This document shows positions 46,701 through 56,883 of a stretch of DNA of 64,000 nucleotides, piece by piece; positions within the stretch are counted from its first letter, which is position 1; each line of letters opens with the position of its first letter. The stretch comes from Beroe forskalii. Taxonomy: Eukaryota > Ctenophora > Nuda > Beroida > Beroidae. The notes below the pieces were generated by a model. It did not search any database. It was not told where the DNA came from and worked only from the letters and a program-made list of their open reading frames with translations. Made by a program: the position numbers and the translations under genes. The stretch covers positions 62,001 to 126,000 of the forward strand of contig WFMF01000064.1 of assembly GCA_011033025.1 (NCBI GenBank), given 5' to 3'.

Positions 46701-48211
46701 AATTGATTGTTAGGTTGATTACCAATGTCTCAAAAAGCGGGTCATGCTCAGGATCATACTATAGATTTGATCATAACGCAATGAGAAGCATATTGTTTGT
46801 TGAATGTTCTGACAGTTTCTAACACTCTGTGCTGACACTCACAGGGCCTCGCTGCGTCCCATGTAGGAGAGGATGCCTAGAGCTATCCGTTTGTGAAGTC
46901 CTGAGCACTCAACTGCTTCTGCCATCAGAAACGTCCCTAACAACAGCATACTCACATCCTGAGTATGAAGGTAGAGTTTTATAGAACCCTCTGAACTTTT
47001 AAACGGCGTCTATAATTCATGGACACTTTCCTGATTGAATTCATATTGGTTTAGACCCTGACCCTTCGGGCTGAAGGTCTGAATCAGATACATCCCTCGG
47101 ACTGTGCCCAATGCCCATGTAAAGTGTTATGTATTTCATTGAACTCTGTTGAAGACTAGATAGCTTCACAAGATGAAAATCATTTTCAAATAGTTGGAAT
47201 TTAATCCATTTTGCTTATAGAACCCTCCCCCAGGCGACCCTCGGAGAAGACTCACGTTGTAGTAAACAGCTGAAGCACTGGAGGTTGACATGACCCCGGC
47301 AAAAGGGAAGAGTATAGCAGGCACAAGAGCTGTGATCATGAGGGGCAGAGCTTCCGTGCACCATAGCAACGCTGTAGTTGCTATGACAACACCTGCCTTT
47401 CCTGGCATTGCTTCCTTCTGAGAACGGAATGTTAACAGCTGAGATCAGCAGCATAGTATTATCAATATCACTGCATAAATAGGTAGATTTTTGAGTATCT
47501 TTTTACTTTTTAAGTCTCAGTAGGACTTACTGTGTGAGGTAGAGAGATGAGACAAATCACAAGGACTTACTGTGTGAGGTAGAGAGATAAGACAAATCAC
47601 AAGGACTTACTGTGTGAGGTAGAGAGATAAGACAAATCACTAGGACTTACTGTGTGAGGTAGAGAGACAAGACAAATCACTAGGACTTACTGTGTGAGGT
47701 AGAGAGACAAGACAAATCACTAGGACTTACTGTGTGAGGTAGAGAGATAAGACAAATCACTAGGACTTACTGTGTGAGGTAGAGAGATGAGACAAATCAC
47801 TAGGACTTACTGTGTGAGGTAGAGAGACAAGACAAATCACTAGGACTTACTGTGTGAGGTAGAGAGACAAGACAAATCACTAGGACTTACTGTGTGAGGT
47901 AGAGAGATAAGACAAATCACTAGGACTTACTGTGTGAGGTAGAGAGATGAGTAGGACTTACTGTGTGAGGTAGAGAGATAAGACAAATCACTAGGACTTA
48001 CTGTGTGAGGTAGAGAGATGAGACAAATCACAAGGACTTACTGTGTGAGGTAGAGAGATGAGACATATCACAAGGACTTACTGTGTGAGGTAGAGAGATG
48101 AGACAAATGAGAGCTATCACTAGAACCACTACTGTGAAGATGGTTTTCCATTGTGGTGCTGTAGTTTTAACTCTCTGTCCACCCTCGCTTGAGTCTACGT
48201 CTGACGGACAG
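37741..48211 (-). CDS. SLC13: SLC13 family sodium/di- or tricarboxylate cotransporter
   Basis: Thirteen exons fit by phase, 5' to 3': 48082-48211, 47256-47417, 46843-46958, 46576-46663, 43472-43693, 43129-43345, 42857-43006, 39445-39543, 39174-39319, 38872-38987, 38490-38651, 38230-38367 and 37741-37860. They give about 620 residues, the usual family length. Seen in order are TM1 (WKTIFTVVVLVIALICLI), ALLWCTEALPL, EAVECSGLHKRIALGIL, the first sodium-site motif SNTATTAMM, an acidic cytoplasmic loop, GASVGGIATLTGTPPNLV, TPWDVIILLGGGNAIA, the second SN motif ASNTASTTLLMPILA, CLPSATAPNAMVFSF, and a stop after DWAEP. The family imports dicarboxylates, citrate or sulfate with Na+. The start codon exon is not established; a possible upstream exon lies near 48299-48335. 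Exon 46576-46663 is 1 bp short (CCC versus CCCC in block D), which breaks the frame, and its donor is GC (ATAG/GCGAGT). Introns contain a foldback element, a GH19 gene and a minisatellite. Confidence 0.9.
39630..42776. mobile_element. 3.1-kb foldback element with ~1.1-kb inverted arms, in an SLC13 intron
   Basis: TAGCAGCGTGTAGTTGTG near 39640 reappears as its reverse complement near 42755, and the match continues inward for about 1.1 kb (to about 40745 and 41700). Each arm contains three to four tandem units of about 120-160 bp with AGGAAGGTCGTAGAGACT, TTTTGGGCTCAAA and GCCCAGGAAAAAAGTTATGG. The central ~0.95 kb is unique. No transposase is seen. It lies wholly between SLC13 exons 42857-43006 and 39445-39543. 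Confidence 0.85.
43722..44292. repeat. Left inverted-repeat arm flanking the GH19 gene
   Basis: Reading inward, ATTAGTAAAGGGCTATA, GGTGTGAAATAAAT, GTTGAATCAGATAGCA, GGAAACCCTTTTTTGG and GTCCATGAGACCCATTTTGG are followed by two units containing GACCGTCAGA and AACTCGACT. The reverse complement of this order appears at 45880-46437 in imperfect form. The arm starts about 30 bp from an SLC13 exon. It is not present in block D, which begins later. Confidence 0.8.
44480..45103 (-). CDS. GH19 chitinase, nested in an SLC13 intron
   Basis: An uninterrupted 207-codon frame on the same strand as SLC13. It matches family 19 glycoside hydrolases (endochitinase, beta-1,4-GlcNAc hydrolysis with inversion) along its whole length: REIAAFLANVSQETSHL, YHGRGPLQLSWNYNYGQA, LAFKTALWFWMTPQ, CHDAI, INGGIECG and LGCDVGDHLCC. 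Glu61 (in SQET) and Glu70 (in YAEE) sit nine residues apart, like the catalytic pair of short bacterial-type enzymes. Plant-type loop insertions are absent. No signal peptide is seen. TTTTCATAG immediately precedes the ATG and looks like a splice acceptor, so an upstream exon, perhaps with a secretion signal, is possible. GH18 is the usual animal chitinase family, and GH19 is sporadic in animals. The gene lies between two inverted-repeat arms. Confidence 0.92.
   Translation of the reverse strand: MGIRKYFSRDDFNDSFRNRNRLYTWNDLAKAAEAFPAFANEDSPELRKREIAAFLANVSQETSHLRYAEEIDRSSKYCQQRSDYPCQPGQSYHGRGPLQLSWNYNYGQASEALFGDRMVLLRDPGRVSRDGVLAFKTALWFWMTPQYPKMSCHDAILNKGFGETIYVINGGIECGKSAMPLPAQNRIRYFREFAEKLGCDVGDHLCC
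45880..46437. repeat. Right inverted-repeat arm flanking the GH19 gene
   Basis: Inverted partner of 43722-44292. It contains two internal units with GGACAGC..AAAATGG, then CCAAAAAAGGGGTTTCCGC, TGCTATCGGATTCAACC and, at the outer end, TATAGCCCGTACTATA. Its inner side near 45825 carries a G run plus CAACCCACCTGAACCCCC, related to the ends of the element at 13253-14961. A second copy is in block D at about 57640-58215. Confidence 0.8.
47521..48111 (-). repeat. 40-bp minisatellite built on the SLC13 exon-1 splice donor (copy C)
   Basis: About 15 copies of a 40-bp unit. On the - strand each unit reads as the last ~27 bases of exon 48082-48211 (TCATCTCTCTACCTCACACA) followed by the donor and intron start GTAAGTCC. 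The unit nearest the exon is the real exon end. Units differ mainly at CAA/TAA/TGA and CACT/CACA positions. One unit is truncated near 47950. Confidence 0.95.
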
Positions 48212-48765
48212 CTGCAATTGGATGGGAATTTATAACTTCTTCACTTAAAGTCGATACCCTCACACTGTTCGGTTGTAGCATGGATCTGGTTCACTTACCG
48301 TGCACCAGTTCCTCTATCACTGTCGACATTTGAGCTATTTACATATTATTGCGTAGCACCAAGGTTGACTAAAAAGTTCAACAAAAGCACAAACGACTAC
48401 CCTCCCAAAGTCCTGGTATGAAAAGTGACGTTAACCATACGTTACCTCAGGCTTTGATCCATAACGAAGTACCCGATGGCCATGTATTTAGTTTCACAAC
48501 TTCTCTGCGAAGTTGCCTGCTTCTTTAACGACTTCATCAAGGGTAGGTGCAGCAGCGATCACAAAACGCATTGTACAATACAACATCTTAGCTGCTATAC
48601 ACACTATAACCAGAATTAGTGAGATATGCAGTAGTGAACACACGCCAAATGTCTCAACTTACGACAAGGTCACAGAAATTTGGTCTGCTGTCAACTATTC
48701 TATGGTGTTCTCAACTTTGCCACGGAGAAGGGGATAGGGCGATGTGTATAATTTAAATGCTATAC

Positions 48766-49828
48766 CTAGGACATTTGTCCGACACGGACATTTGTCCGAC
48801 ACCTGAAATTAGCTATTCGGACAAATATAGGTGTCGGACAACTGTCCGAATTCGGACATTTGTCCGAAAGTCAGACACAATTTTATTCCAAAGTAAAGGG
48901 GAACTACTGTGTTTACATTTGATGATTATACGGCAAGGTTCCCCGATTGATGTAGGTACAAAATCATGTGATGCGACCCAAGTCCTAGGTTTAACATCAG
49001 CCCATCACTGATAGGGTGATGGGGCCCGATACTGACGAGATTGGACGAGATGGGATGTTCTCACGTAATGTGATGCGAGACGATGTCGTATGCTACGCCA
49101 TGCAGGGCCATGACACCACTAAAACATCTTAACGAGGCAGCTGACAAGCATCCCTGCTCCTCCAGAGACCTCGAACACCTCACCATCCCAGCAGACTTCC
49201 TGGAAAGACCACCACCCTCTACAGAAACCCCTTCGAAGAAGTCGACACCTTGGGTCCCTACCAACCCTCCTCCATCCTCATGGACTACGAACTTGCAATC
49301 CACAACGCTGTTGCTGATGTGTGGCCCTCTACCACCAGGCGTGGATGCAACTTCCACTTCAAACAGTCCCTCTTCAAGCATCTTCGTCAGGCTGACCACC
49401 GGAACTCAGAGCCGCCAAGTGGGTCAGATGCGATCAGAGGCTGCAGAAGGTCGTTGAGGACTATGATTCTTACACTGATGTTTTGGATTATTTGGAAGCA
49501 GTTGGTAGCATGACCAAGTTGAAGTAATTTGATTATATTTGAGTGCTAATAATACTATACATTATCTTTGTGTGAAACATGCTGATTATACAGTACTTTA
49601 TTCTATAAACATTGATTACCTCATTAACTCTGTGTCTTATTCGGACAAATGTCCGTGTCGGACAAGTGAAAGGCTCCTCTCAATCAGTTATCAATAAGTT
49701 TGAAGAAATTGTTATGGGATTTTCGGACAAATGTCCGTGTCGGACAAATGTCCGCAAAATTTCGTACTGGGTTTCGGACAACTGTCCGTGTCGGACAAAT
49801 GTCCGTGTCGGACAAATGTCCGACTACC
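48766..49828 (+). mobile_element. MULE-like DNA transposon remnant with terminal inverted repeats
   Basis: A 13-bp direct repeat TTAAATGCTATAC (48753-48765 and 49829-49841) flanks about 1.06 kb. Ends are inverted arrays of GGACATTTGTCCGACAC. Block D lacks it and has a simple junction near 62730-62745. A frame at about 49250-49390 encodes ILMDYELAIHNAVADV and GCNFHFKQSLFKHLR, the middle of a MULE transposase domain (D-x-x-A ... C-x-F-H). The rest of the transposase is missing or frame-broken, so this is a decayed or non-autonomous copy. Confidence 0.78.
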
Positions 49829-50149
49829 TTAAATGCTATACACAATGTATAATATATAGTTTATACTCGGTATTTAGACAGGAAAGGTTCATGGGCAAAC
49901 GACTGAAGAGTAAAAACTTCAGCGAGCAAACCGAACATTGAGCACGAGCAATGTACATTATCTGCAGCAGAGGTACATGAAATCGGTGGTTGAAGCTATA
50001 ATGGCCGTCGATAATAAACGATACCTACACAGCAGCAGCTACTACCTTACTACCTGTATATACTTATATAAGTGAGATGTATACGAAGTGAATCATGGCA
50101 TGTACTCTTGCAATGTGCAATTGTTACAAGGTAATTATGTCCACATGGT

Positions 50150-52082
50150 GAGGAGTTACCACCATATTACTTTGTTCTTTATTCGTTGCGCGTATGGCAA
50201 CAGAAACTTGTCTAGGGGGAAGTAAAAAGGTCCAGGTTTGGTCCCAAGATCCAGATTTAGAAGTTTTTCCATGAGAAAAAGACTCTAATTTGGTTTGGAT
50301 GATTTCAAAGTGATGTCTGAAACTCTTACCTGTTTTTGTCGGCCACATGATTCTTGATTCCCATGATACTGGTCTTTGTTGTTTTCAGGTATCACTTGAT
50401 TCAAATTCAATAAATAAATACATAAATCTACAACAATTCAAAATAAATCAAAAAGTGCTTTTCGGTTGTTTTAGCCATATTCCCCAGTCCCCAGCCCCAC
50501 TCAACCTCACAATGTTTCATTGTTTCAACTTCACTCGAAGGAAACAAGTTCGTTTAGGGGCTAAGCCAGGGGGAACACGATGCAACGGTCGCCTCCCTTT
50601 TGGACAATGATCATTGATCATGAAAATATTTCAAAGAGAATAGCTTGGAGCCAAGCAAAATAAAACTTTAAACGCTTTCAACTTGAAATTCGAATGTAAC
50701 TCGGATACCCTTTTCCACAATCCTGGCTATGCTCTTGACTTGACCCCTTGGGCTGTACAAGGATCCTCTTGGCGCGAAAACCCGTGAACAAGACTTAAGC
50801 GAAAACCATTTACCCCTTACCCCCTGTGGCCTGTACCCCCACATTGGTTTTTTACCCGAATTGTGCCCCGGGTTTTTTCAATATTGATCCGATCGTACAT
50901 GTAGATTTTGGGTATATTTGAGGAACAAAAGAAACAAACTCGATTCGACTTGGCACAAATATCAAGGTGTCCTTGTTTGCACATCTGATTTAATTATCAC
51001 ACAATCATGTTCCGTGGAAATTTACATTGTGATTTGTGATGTTCCATAAGAGTTTTTGGAGTTATAATCCCCTTGATTCTGCATACATCGAGACATATGT
51101 AATGATTATTAGCACCACTTCATATTATAGGTAGATACGCTGAACCACGCGGAATGATTATAATTGACACCTTACTTTGAAGTTTGGCACGAATTTCGAT
51201 ATCTCTTTTGTACTCCTTTCAAATAACACGGTATATTTTTCCGCGAACGTTTTGTACATGATTGGATCATGATAATGACAAATTCGATTAGAAGTTCCAC
51301 GTTTGATGGCATCTTTTTTCCATGGAACCACGGAGTTTTGTATCTTCTGCGGAACGTTCTCATCCCAAGTCAGTACTGCGCAGACTGAAATGGCAATAAA
51401 GATGCCTAAATTATGGGAGTATTTTATTATCACTCGGTTTTACGGCATTGTTCTGCAGAATCAGGCGCTCATTTTCCTCATGAGAGATTTCACCAGTGCT
51501 AGGAATACAAGAATAGGATGATGGATTAGCCAATCACTAAGAATGACTAAGAATACAACAGTAGGCTTATCTTATCCTCTGCGGATATGAATTATGCCGG
51601 CCAAGTTTCTGGTCGCTCTACAACGAAACGATTGATGAATCAGAACGTGAAATTTGGAAATTCGCAATCAACACCACGTGACTGTGATTTCATAGATATG
51701 GCGACTATAGTGGGTGTAGGAAGGGGCTTCAGATATTGTACCAAATAAGTTAAAAAGTGTACATCATTGAAAGTCACGGATGAAAATTAGATAATTCCCT
51801 AAAACCTGAATAGTTTCCCTCAGTTGGCATTTTAGCATAAAGAAGCTTAAGAAAAAATCTAATAAATTAGTTAATTTTATGTACCCAATTGATTGATAAC
51901 AAAAGGCGAGTAACGAACCTAACAAATTAACAAAATAATTTCTCATCGTGAAATACAATGACCTACTCATCATCAACTAAAATGACCTACTTGCCATAAT
52001 ATGTCAGTTCACATCAATAGTATTTACACACTATGAAAATCAATCGTGCAGACGAATTCTATTTAAGTTTTCTTCCATTTCC
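50150..52082. other. Intergenic, no recognised gene
   Basis: Beyond the end of the C/D match the sequence is unique. Open frames are short and lack family motifs on either strand. Confidence 0.45.
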
Positions 52083-55000
52083 TCAAATATTTCTCAATAC
52101 GGGGAGGGCTAGTTTCTCTAGCCTTGGGGTGCACTTGGCGTTCTTAGCAGCATCACTGACTTTGAACACGTCGGGGTTGTATTGCAGATTCGTCATCGAC
52201 TCCCGTTTCTCTGGGGGTAGTAGGGGATGTGAGATTGTGGAAGTTTCAGAGCATGACGTATACCTGTAACGATAAAAGACTTATTACAAGGTATGAGTGG
52301 TTTAGCAGAGTCTCGGAAGGTGTTGCAAGTGGAATATTTCTGGTGTTAGTTCCTGATTCCGTAACTTCTGTTCAACAAGGAAGTTCTGAGATTTCACGTA
52401 TCGGGTCGTTGAATAAGAGTCGCATGATTTCAATTGATGATAGAATTAATAATTTACTCATCAAAAGGAAGTTCTCACATTGGCAAGTTCCTAAGAATAC
52501 GCATCATAGTGGGTATAGTAGTCTCACGACAAGTTTTGACCGATTTAAAGGGTATTACTATATGCGTAGAGTCGTGTTCTACACGCGTTTTATATTATGT
52601 GTCTCTTATGACTAACAACTTTAAATGTAAATCTATGCGACCTTTGTATTTGCGTTACAAAAATGTGCATATCTCCGAGGTTTTTTGAGCAAACTTGATG
52701 AAACTTTCAGGATATTAAGAGCTAGATATAAGCAACATCTCAGTGAAGTTTAGATTCATTTTTGAGCTCCAGAAGCGGAGTAATGACCGAAAAGCCACTT
52801 ATTAAGCGGGAACTTTAAAACAAAACACCAGTTTATTTGTCATATCTCAATTTCTGGAGGTCAACATTGTTAGCTACTCCAGGATTATATTGGTCATATC
52901 TTGCCCGTAATATCCTGAAAGTTTGATCAAAATTTGAGTTATGCGCTTTTTTGTTTTGTGTAAACAAGCATTTTTTATTATCTATTATTATAATCGAGAG
53001 AGGTAGTTATAAGTAGGAGCCTCCGCTCTCCCAGAAAATCTGACAAACTAGGAGTTGAAAAACCGCGATTTTTGCAGGGTGGTAGAAAAAGGTGTCTTCG
53101 TATTGCTACATTCTTCTTTTTTGAGTAAAGGCTTTAGATTTTTGTGGTTAACGCTCAAAGTTGGAAAAGGGTCGCGAAAAACATGATCGAGTTTTATATT
53201 TGATTCACCAGTTGAGCGCGTTGCTATGGATACATGGGCTAGCGCGCGCAAAACTGCACGTGCATTTTCACGAAAAATCTACCATTTCGTTATTGTGTAT
53301 TTTGGAAACGTTTCCACTGTTGAAATTCATAATTTATACGTTCCCAATAGAATTTTCGAGTTCGGTAAAAAGTATACGACTGCTGGAGACTATCAATATT
53401 TTAGGAGAAGAGAAAAGGTAAGAGTTCAACATTTTGAGATTTTGTTCCATAGTGAACATTAGCGATATAATTCATTCATGCGAAGATATTAATTGCAGTT
53501 TCGATGGTTTGCTGCAATAAATCGACGGAATGATAAATTCGTATTTGCTGAAGCTAGAAGTGGGTTATAAACAGATAAAATTGCGAACAATTTTGATTTC
53601 AATGAGCTTGGATTCAACTTCGTTGCCCATCTATTCTCCTAATCTGAACTTTAGTTAATTACCACCTGTTTGCTCGAGGTTAATAATATGCAATCGTATT
53701 TTTTCATTTATTTTGAAAGTCTATGTGAATTTCGCAATTTCGTTACGTTGCACCCCCACTCCCAGTAACAAAAAATTGCATCAATGACTTATTTAGTGTT
53801 AGATATTGGTAAATTGAGCGATCCGTCGAGGAGTCGAGGCCAGTATCGCGCCAGTATCAATTTCATACGTTTTACAAACATTTGTTTTTGTCATTAATTT
53901 CTATAATTCAATATTTACGAAATCTGCGTTGTGATCCATGAGTTTTGAAAATACTGTGTATGTCCATATTTTAAGAAACCAGGGTCCTGGTTAGGGCAAT
54001 TATATGTTACCATTGTGGTGTAACTCTGTTGCCAGCATTGAAATGGTCGGGTGTCCTGTGGCCTAGAAGGCCCAACGGGCCTTCTAGTTACCATATAAGG
54101 TAATGTGTGCTTGTTGTGTACAGGGTGTGTCTTGTGTACACCGTTCGACTACTATAGTACTTTAGAGGCTCAAACTCACCGCAGAAATATGATTTAGAGC
54201 ACTCGGCTCAGCTTCGCTTCGCCTCGCACTCTAAATTATTTAAATGTCTCCAGCTGCGCTGTCGACATTTAAATATTATATAGAGCCCTGCTCGCGCAGG
54301 GCTCTATATTGTCTGCGTGTTCGTCTTACGCCTCTAAAGTACATATAGTTCTCTGCTGAACATTAGGTTTCAAAACGTATAAAAAATTCAATATAAAAAC
54401 ATTGCAGAAGACATGTAGCCAGCTGAACTGAAAAGAGTTTTCATCATGCCAAACGCAATACATAAAATAGATGTTTTAAAAACATGCGAATGCGATCCTC
54501 AATGCCACCGTAAGTAATGGGTGGTTCAGCGAATTCATTCCGACGATGAAGACCACTTTTGCACGCTAGAATAAGAAAAAAAAAGAACGTAAAGCACAGC
54601 TACCATAATAGCAAGAGAACATTTTCAGCTTACACATTCATTATACACACAAATAAACCGATTGATTTGACTGTGAAGAGTACCCAGGTCTACCAACACG
54701 TGATGGTTGACAGTTCCGTCTTAAAATACGGTGCATCTGATGCTTCCTGTGATTTGTATAGAAATGGATTATATTTGCTTTCTTCGGTTAATAGATATTA
54801 TACCCCTCCCGAGCTTGTTTTAGTGACCGTGTAAGTTTGGTTATACGGTCTCCACTGAATTACAGTGCAAAAAAGCTTCAAATGAAATTTGATTTTATAA
54901 AGGAGCACTCAAAAATCTACTTAAGCGTTGAATCCGGACGAGGGTCGTCAGACCCGAGTGGGAAGAAATTCTGTTTGGTCGTAGAATAGACGGTCTCAGC

Positions 55001-56165
55001 TGTTTCCGGTCGGGGTATAATCCGGTTCCATGATCTCAGCTGTGACCGTATACCTTCGATAATGAACTCGGCACGCCTCGTCCATTATCCAACTTACACA
55101 GTCTCGGCTGTCGCCTCGACCATGTAAGTTGCGGTATACGGTCACCACTTCGACATGTAACCGCTTAGTAATAGTTCAGATAACATAGTAATTATGGTGC
55201 TGCACCAATCATGCATTATTTGAGGTTTTGGATGAAAAATCAAACTTTCATCAAATGGTTTGTGCTCTTCAATCTCTCTATTGCTTGACTTGAGTAATTA
55301 ATTTCAACTTTATATCGAGTGTGGTAGAAGTGTAGACAGTAGAACCTTGTCTACCGCTGATGGACAATGTTCAACAGTCTACAAACCACCATCTAGTATA
55401 TCTAACGCCCACTTACTTGGAAGACTGAGTTCTGATATCCGTGGAGAAGCTAGTGCTTTCTTGGCAGACTCTTTCACCTGCCATTGCTCGTTTCTTGGTT
55501 CCTGAAACGGGCGAGGCTGTAAGATGTCATCATAATGGATACCAACTTAGATGCAAAATATTGTTTTGTTCCTCGACATACTCTTCAATTTGAGCAAACA
55601 TTTCGTCAACTTCGTAAATCAACATCATTGATAGACAACTTGTCAGAAGTACAATACCTGGAATCCCTCCACCACTTGCTTGGCCTCTGACAGTTCTTCA
55701 ATCCTCTTGCTCGGCTTCGTCTTCAGAGTCTTAGGAGCAACCTTCCACTCTGGATCTCGTTCTTTAGCTGGGGGCCGTTGCTTGGCTCGGGAAAGTACCT
55801 CTAGCCTGCCAGTGGGTTTGGCGTGCTTCGCAGCCGTGGAGGGCTTACTTTCCACCTTGTAGGAAGTGGCTGTGTTAGTGGTCGAATGATCAACATATGG
55901 ATCTTATATAAGTGTAAATTCAAAATGAAATTTAACGTTTCATCTTGCTATTATTGCAAGTCCTTAACTCTGATTGAAACTTGCCTCTTTGTTTGGTACA
56001 TATGCCTCATGTATCTTCTTAGGTTGAGCTAGTCGTCTGGTCCTCCGACTCAGTTTGGGGGCTGTCTTAGGTACCTTGGGCTCCACTATGGGCGTGCTTC
56101 TACCACAGCTAAACTCAAACAGCTCCCTGCGCTCGGTGCACTTCGTGATTTTAGAATAAATCTTC
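52083..56165 (-). CDS. THEG: THEG/SPMAP2-like sperm microtubule protein, 5' end uncertain
   Basis: Exons in phase, 5' to 3': 55985 to about 56165, 55658-55855, 55417-55501 and 52083-52210. They encode repeated motifs of the THEG type, R-x-x-x-L-x-x-P/A-K: RRTRRLAQPKK, GRLEVLSRAKQ, KRIEELSEAKQ, PRISELSLPKK and PRLEKLALP. The stop follows LRNI. The family (testicular haploid expressed gene, sperm microtubule-associated protein 2) is found in sperm axonemes. The first exon shown has no ATG, and its 5' limit may be an acceptor near 56150-56165. Its donor is GC type (AAAGAG/GCAAGT). The 3.2-kb intron before the last exon contains the hairpin clusters' left neighbour and could hide further exons. 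Identification rests on the repeat pattern, not on overall similarity. Confidence 0.65.
52211..54157. other. Inside the THEG-like intron, no recognised feature
   Basis: AT-rich sequence with several frames up to 128 codons lacking recognisable domains. A Helitron-like end occurs at 54065-54087. Confidence 0.4.
54065..54087 (+). mobile_element. Helitron-like 3' end
   Basis: Perfect stem AGAAGGCCC/GGGCCTTCT with an AAC loop overlapping CTAG and followed by T. Confidence 0.35.
54158..54341. repeat. Cloverleaf-like nested hairpin cluster
   Basis: Outer stem TACTTTAGAGGC (54158-54169) pairs with GCCTCTAAAGTA (54330-54341). Inside are three hairpins: ATTTAGAG/CTCTAAAT (54192-54199, 54229-54236) with a CTCGGC..CGCCTCG loop, ATTTAAATGTC/GACATTTAAAT (54238-54248, 54264-54274), and TATAGAGCCCTGC/GCAGGGCTCTATA (54279-54291, 54296-54308). 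A small foldback element or structured site. Confidence 0.8.
55042..55145. repeat. Second nested hairpin cluster with the same loop motif
   Basis: Outer stem GTGACCGTATAC (55042-55053) pairs with GTATACGGTCAC (55134-55145). Inside, GATAATG/CATTATC (55058-55064, 55083-55089) closes a loop CTCGGC-AC-GCCTCG, and AACTTACA/TGTAAGTT (55091-55098, 55123-55130) closes CTCGGC-TGT-CGCCTCG. Confidence 0.75.
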
Positions 56166-56270
56166 AAAAAGCGCTGCTATAAGTCATGGAGAACAAGTTA
56201 ATGGCTATTGGTTGATTCATTCTGCAGCATTCTGTTTCATTTAAAATAAAATACTTTAGAATTAAATCAG

Positions 56271-56883
56271 CATTAAACAAAAAAGATGACCCCAACGTCA
56301 CACCCCAACTCGCAAACCCCAAGTATCGGATCTATTTTGTGCTGGTAATGGCATCGCCGATTTACCGCACTCAATTCCCCCATTAATCACATAGATAGTC
56401 TCTCCGAATCCCTTGTTGAGGATTGCGTCATGGCACGACATTTTAGGATACTGTGGTGTCATCCAGAACCACAGCGCTGTCTTGAAAGCTAGGACTCCAT
56501 CCCGGGCAACTCGGCCAGGGTCCCTCAGCAGCACCATTCTATCACCGAACAAAGCCTGGCTCGCCTGCCCATAGTTGTAGTTCCATGAGAGCTGGAGGGG
56601 CCCTCTGCCGTGGTAACTCTGTCCCGGCTGACAGGGGTAGTCACTGCGCTGCTGGCAATAGTTGGAGCTGCGATCTATCTCCTCGGCGTATCGGAGATGT
56701 GATGTCTCCTGGGAGACGTTGGCTAAGAACGCTGCAATTTCACGTTTTCTAAGCTCTGGAGAATCTTCGTTTGCAAAAGCGGGAAATGCTTCTGCCGCCT
56801 TTGCCAGATCGTTCCACGTGTAGCCTGTTCGGTTCCGGAAACTGTCGTTGAAATCATCCGGAGAAGTATTTTCTGATGCCCAT
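56271..56883 (-). pseudogene. GH19 chitinase copy D, frame-disrupted
   Basis: Near-identical to 44480-45103 in the centre, where YHGRGPLQLS-type sequence, LAFKTALWFWMTPQ and INGGIECG remain readable (about 56340-56760). Deletions of 1-2 bp near the start codon region (around 56820-56865) and several losses at the C-terminal end (56284-56330), including the stop codon position, break the frame. The lost bases are mostly in short runs, so either decay or assembly error could explain them. Confidence 0.8.

Larger units (their letters stand above)
44461..50145. repeat. Segmental duplication block C (partner of 56255-63045)
   Basis: The GH19 gene, the right inverted arm, SLC13 exons 1-4, the donor minisatellite and the flank to about 50145 recur in block D in the same order and orientation. 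C alone contains the MULE-like insertion at 48766-49828, and C alone continues into the rest of SLC13. Confidence 0.85.

Noticed and set aside
47521-48111. Regular 40-bp repeats as a CRISPR array
   Set aside because: No unique spacers between repeats, eukaryotic intron context and no cas genes; it is a minisatellite.
48299-48340. MSTVIEEL start codon as the SLC13 first exon
   Set aside because: Its reading frame does not match the phase needed by exon 48082-48211 in both copies; another frame through the same exon does, so the start remains unplaced.
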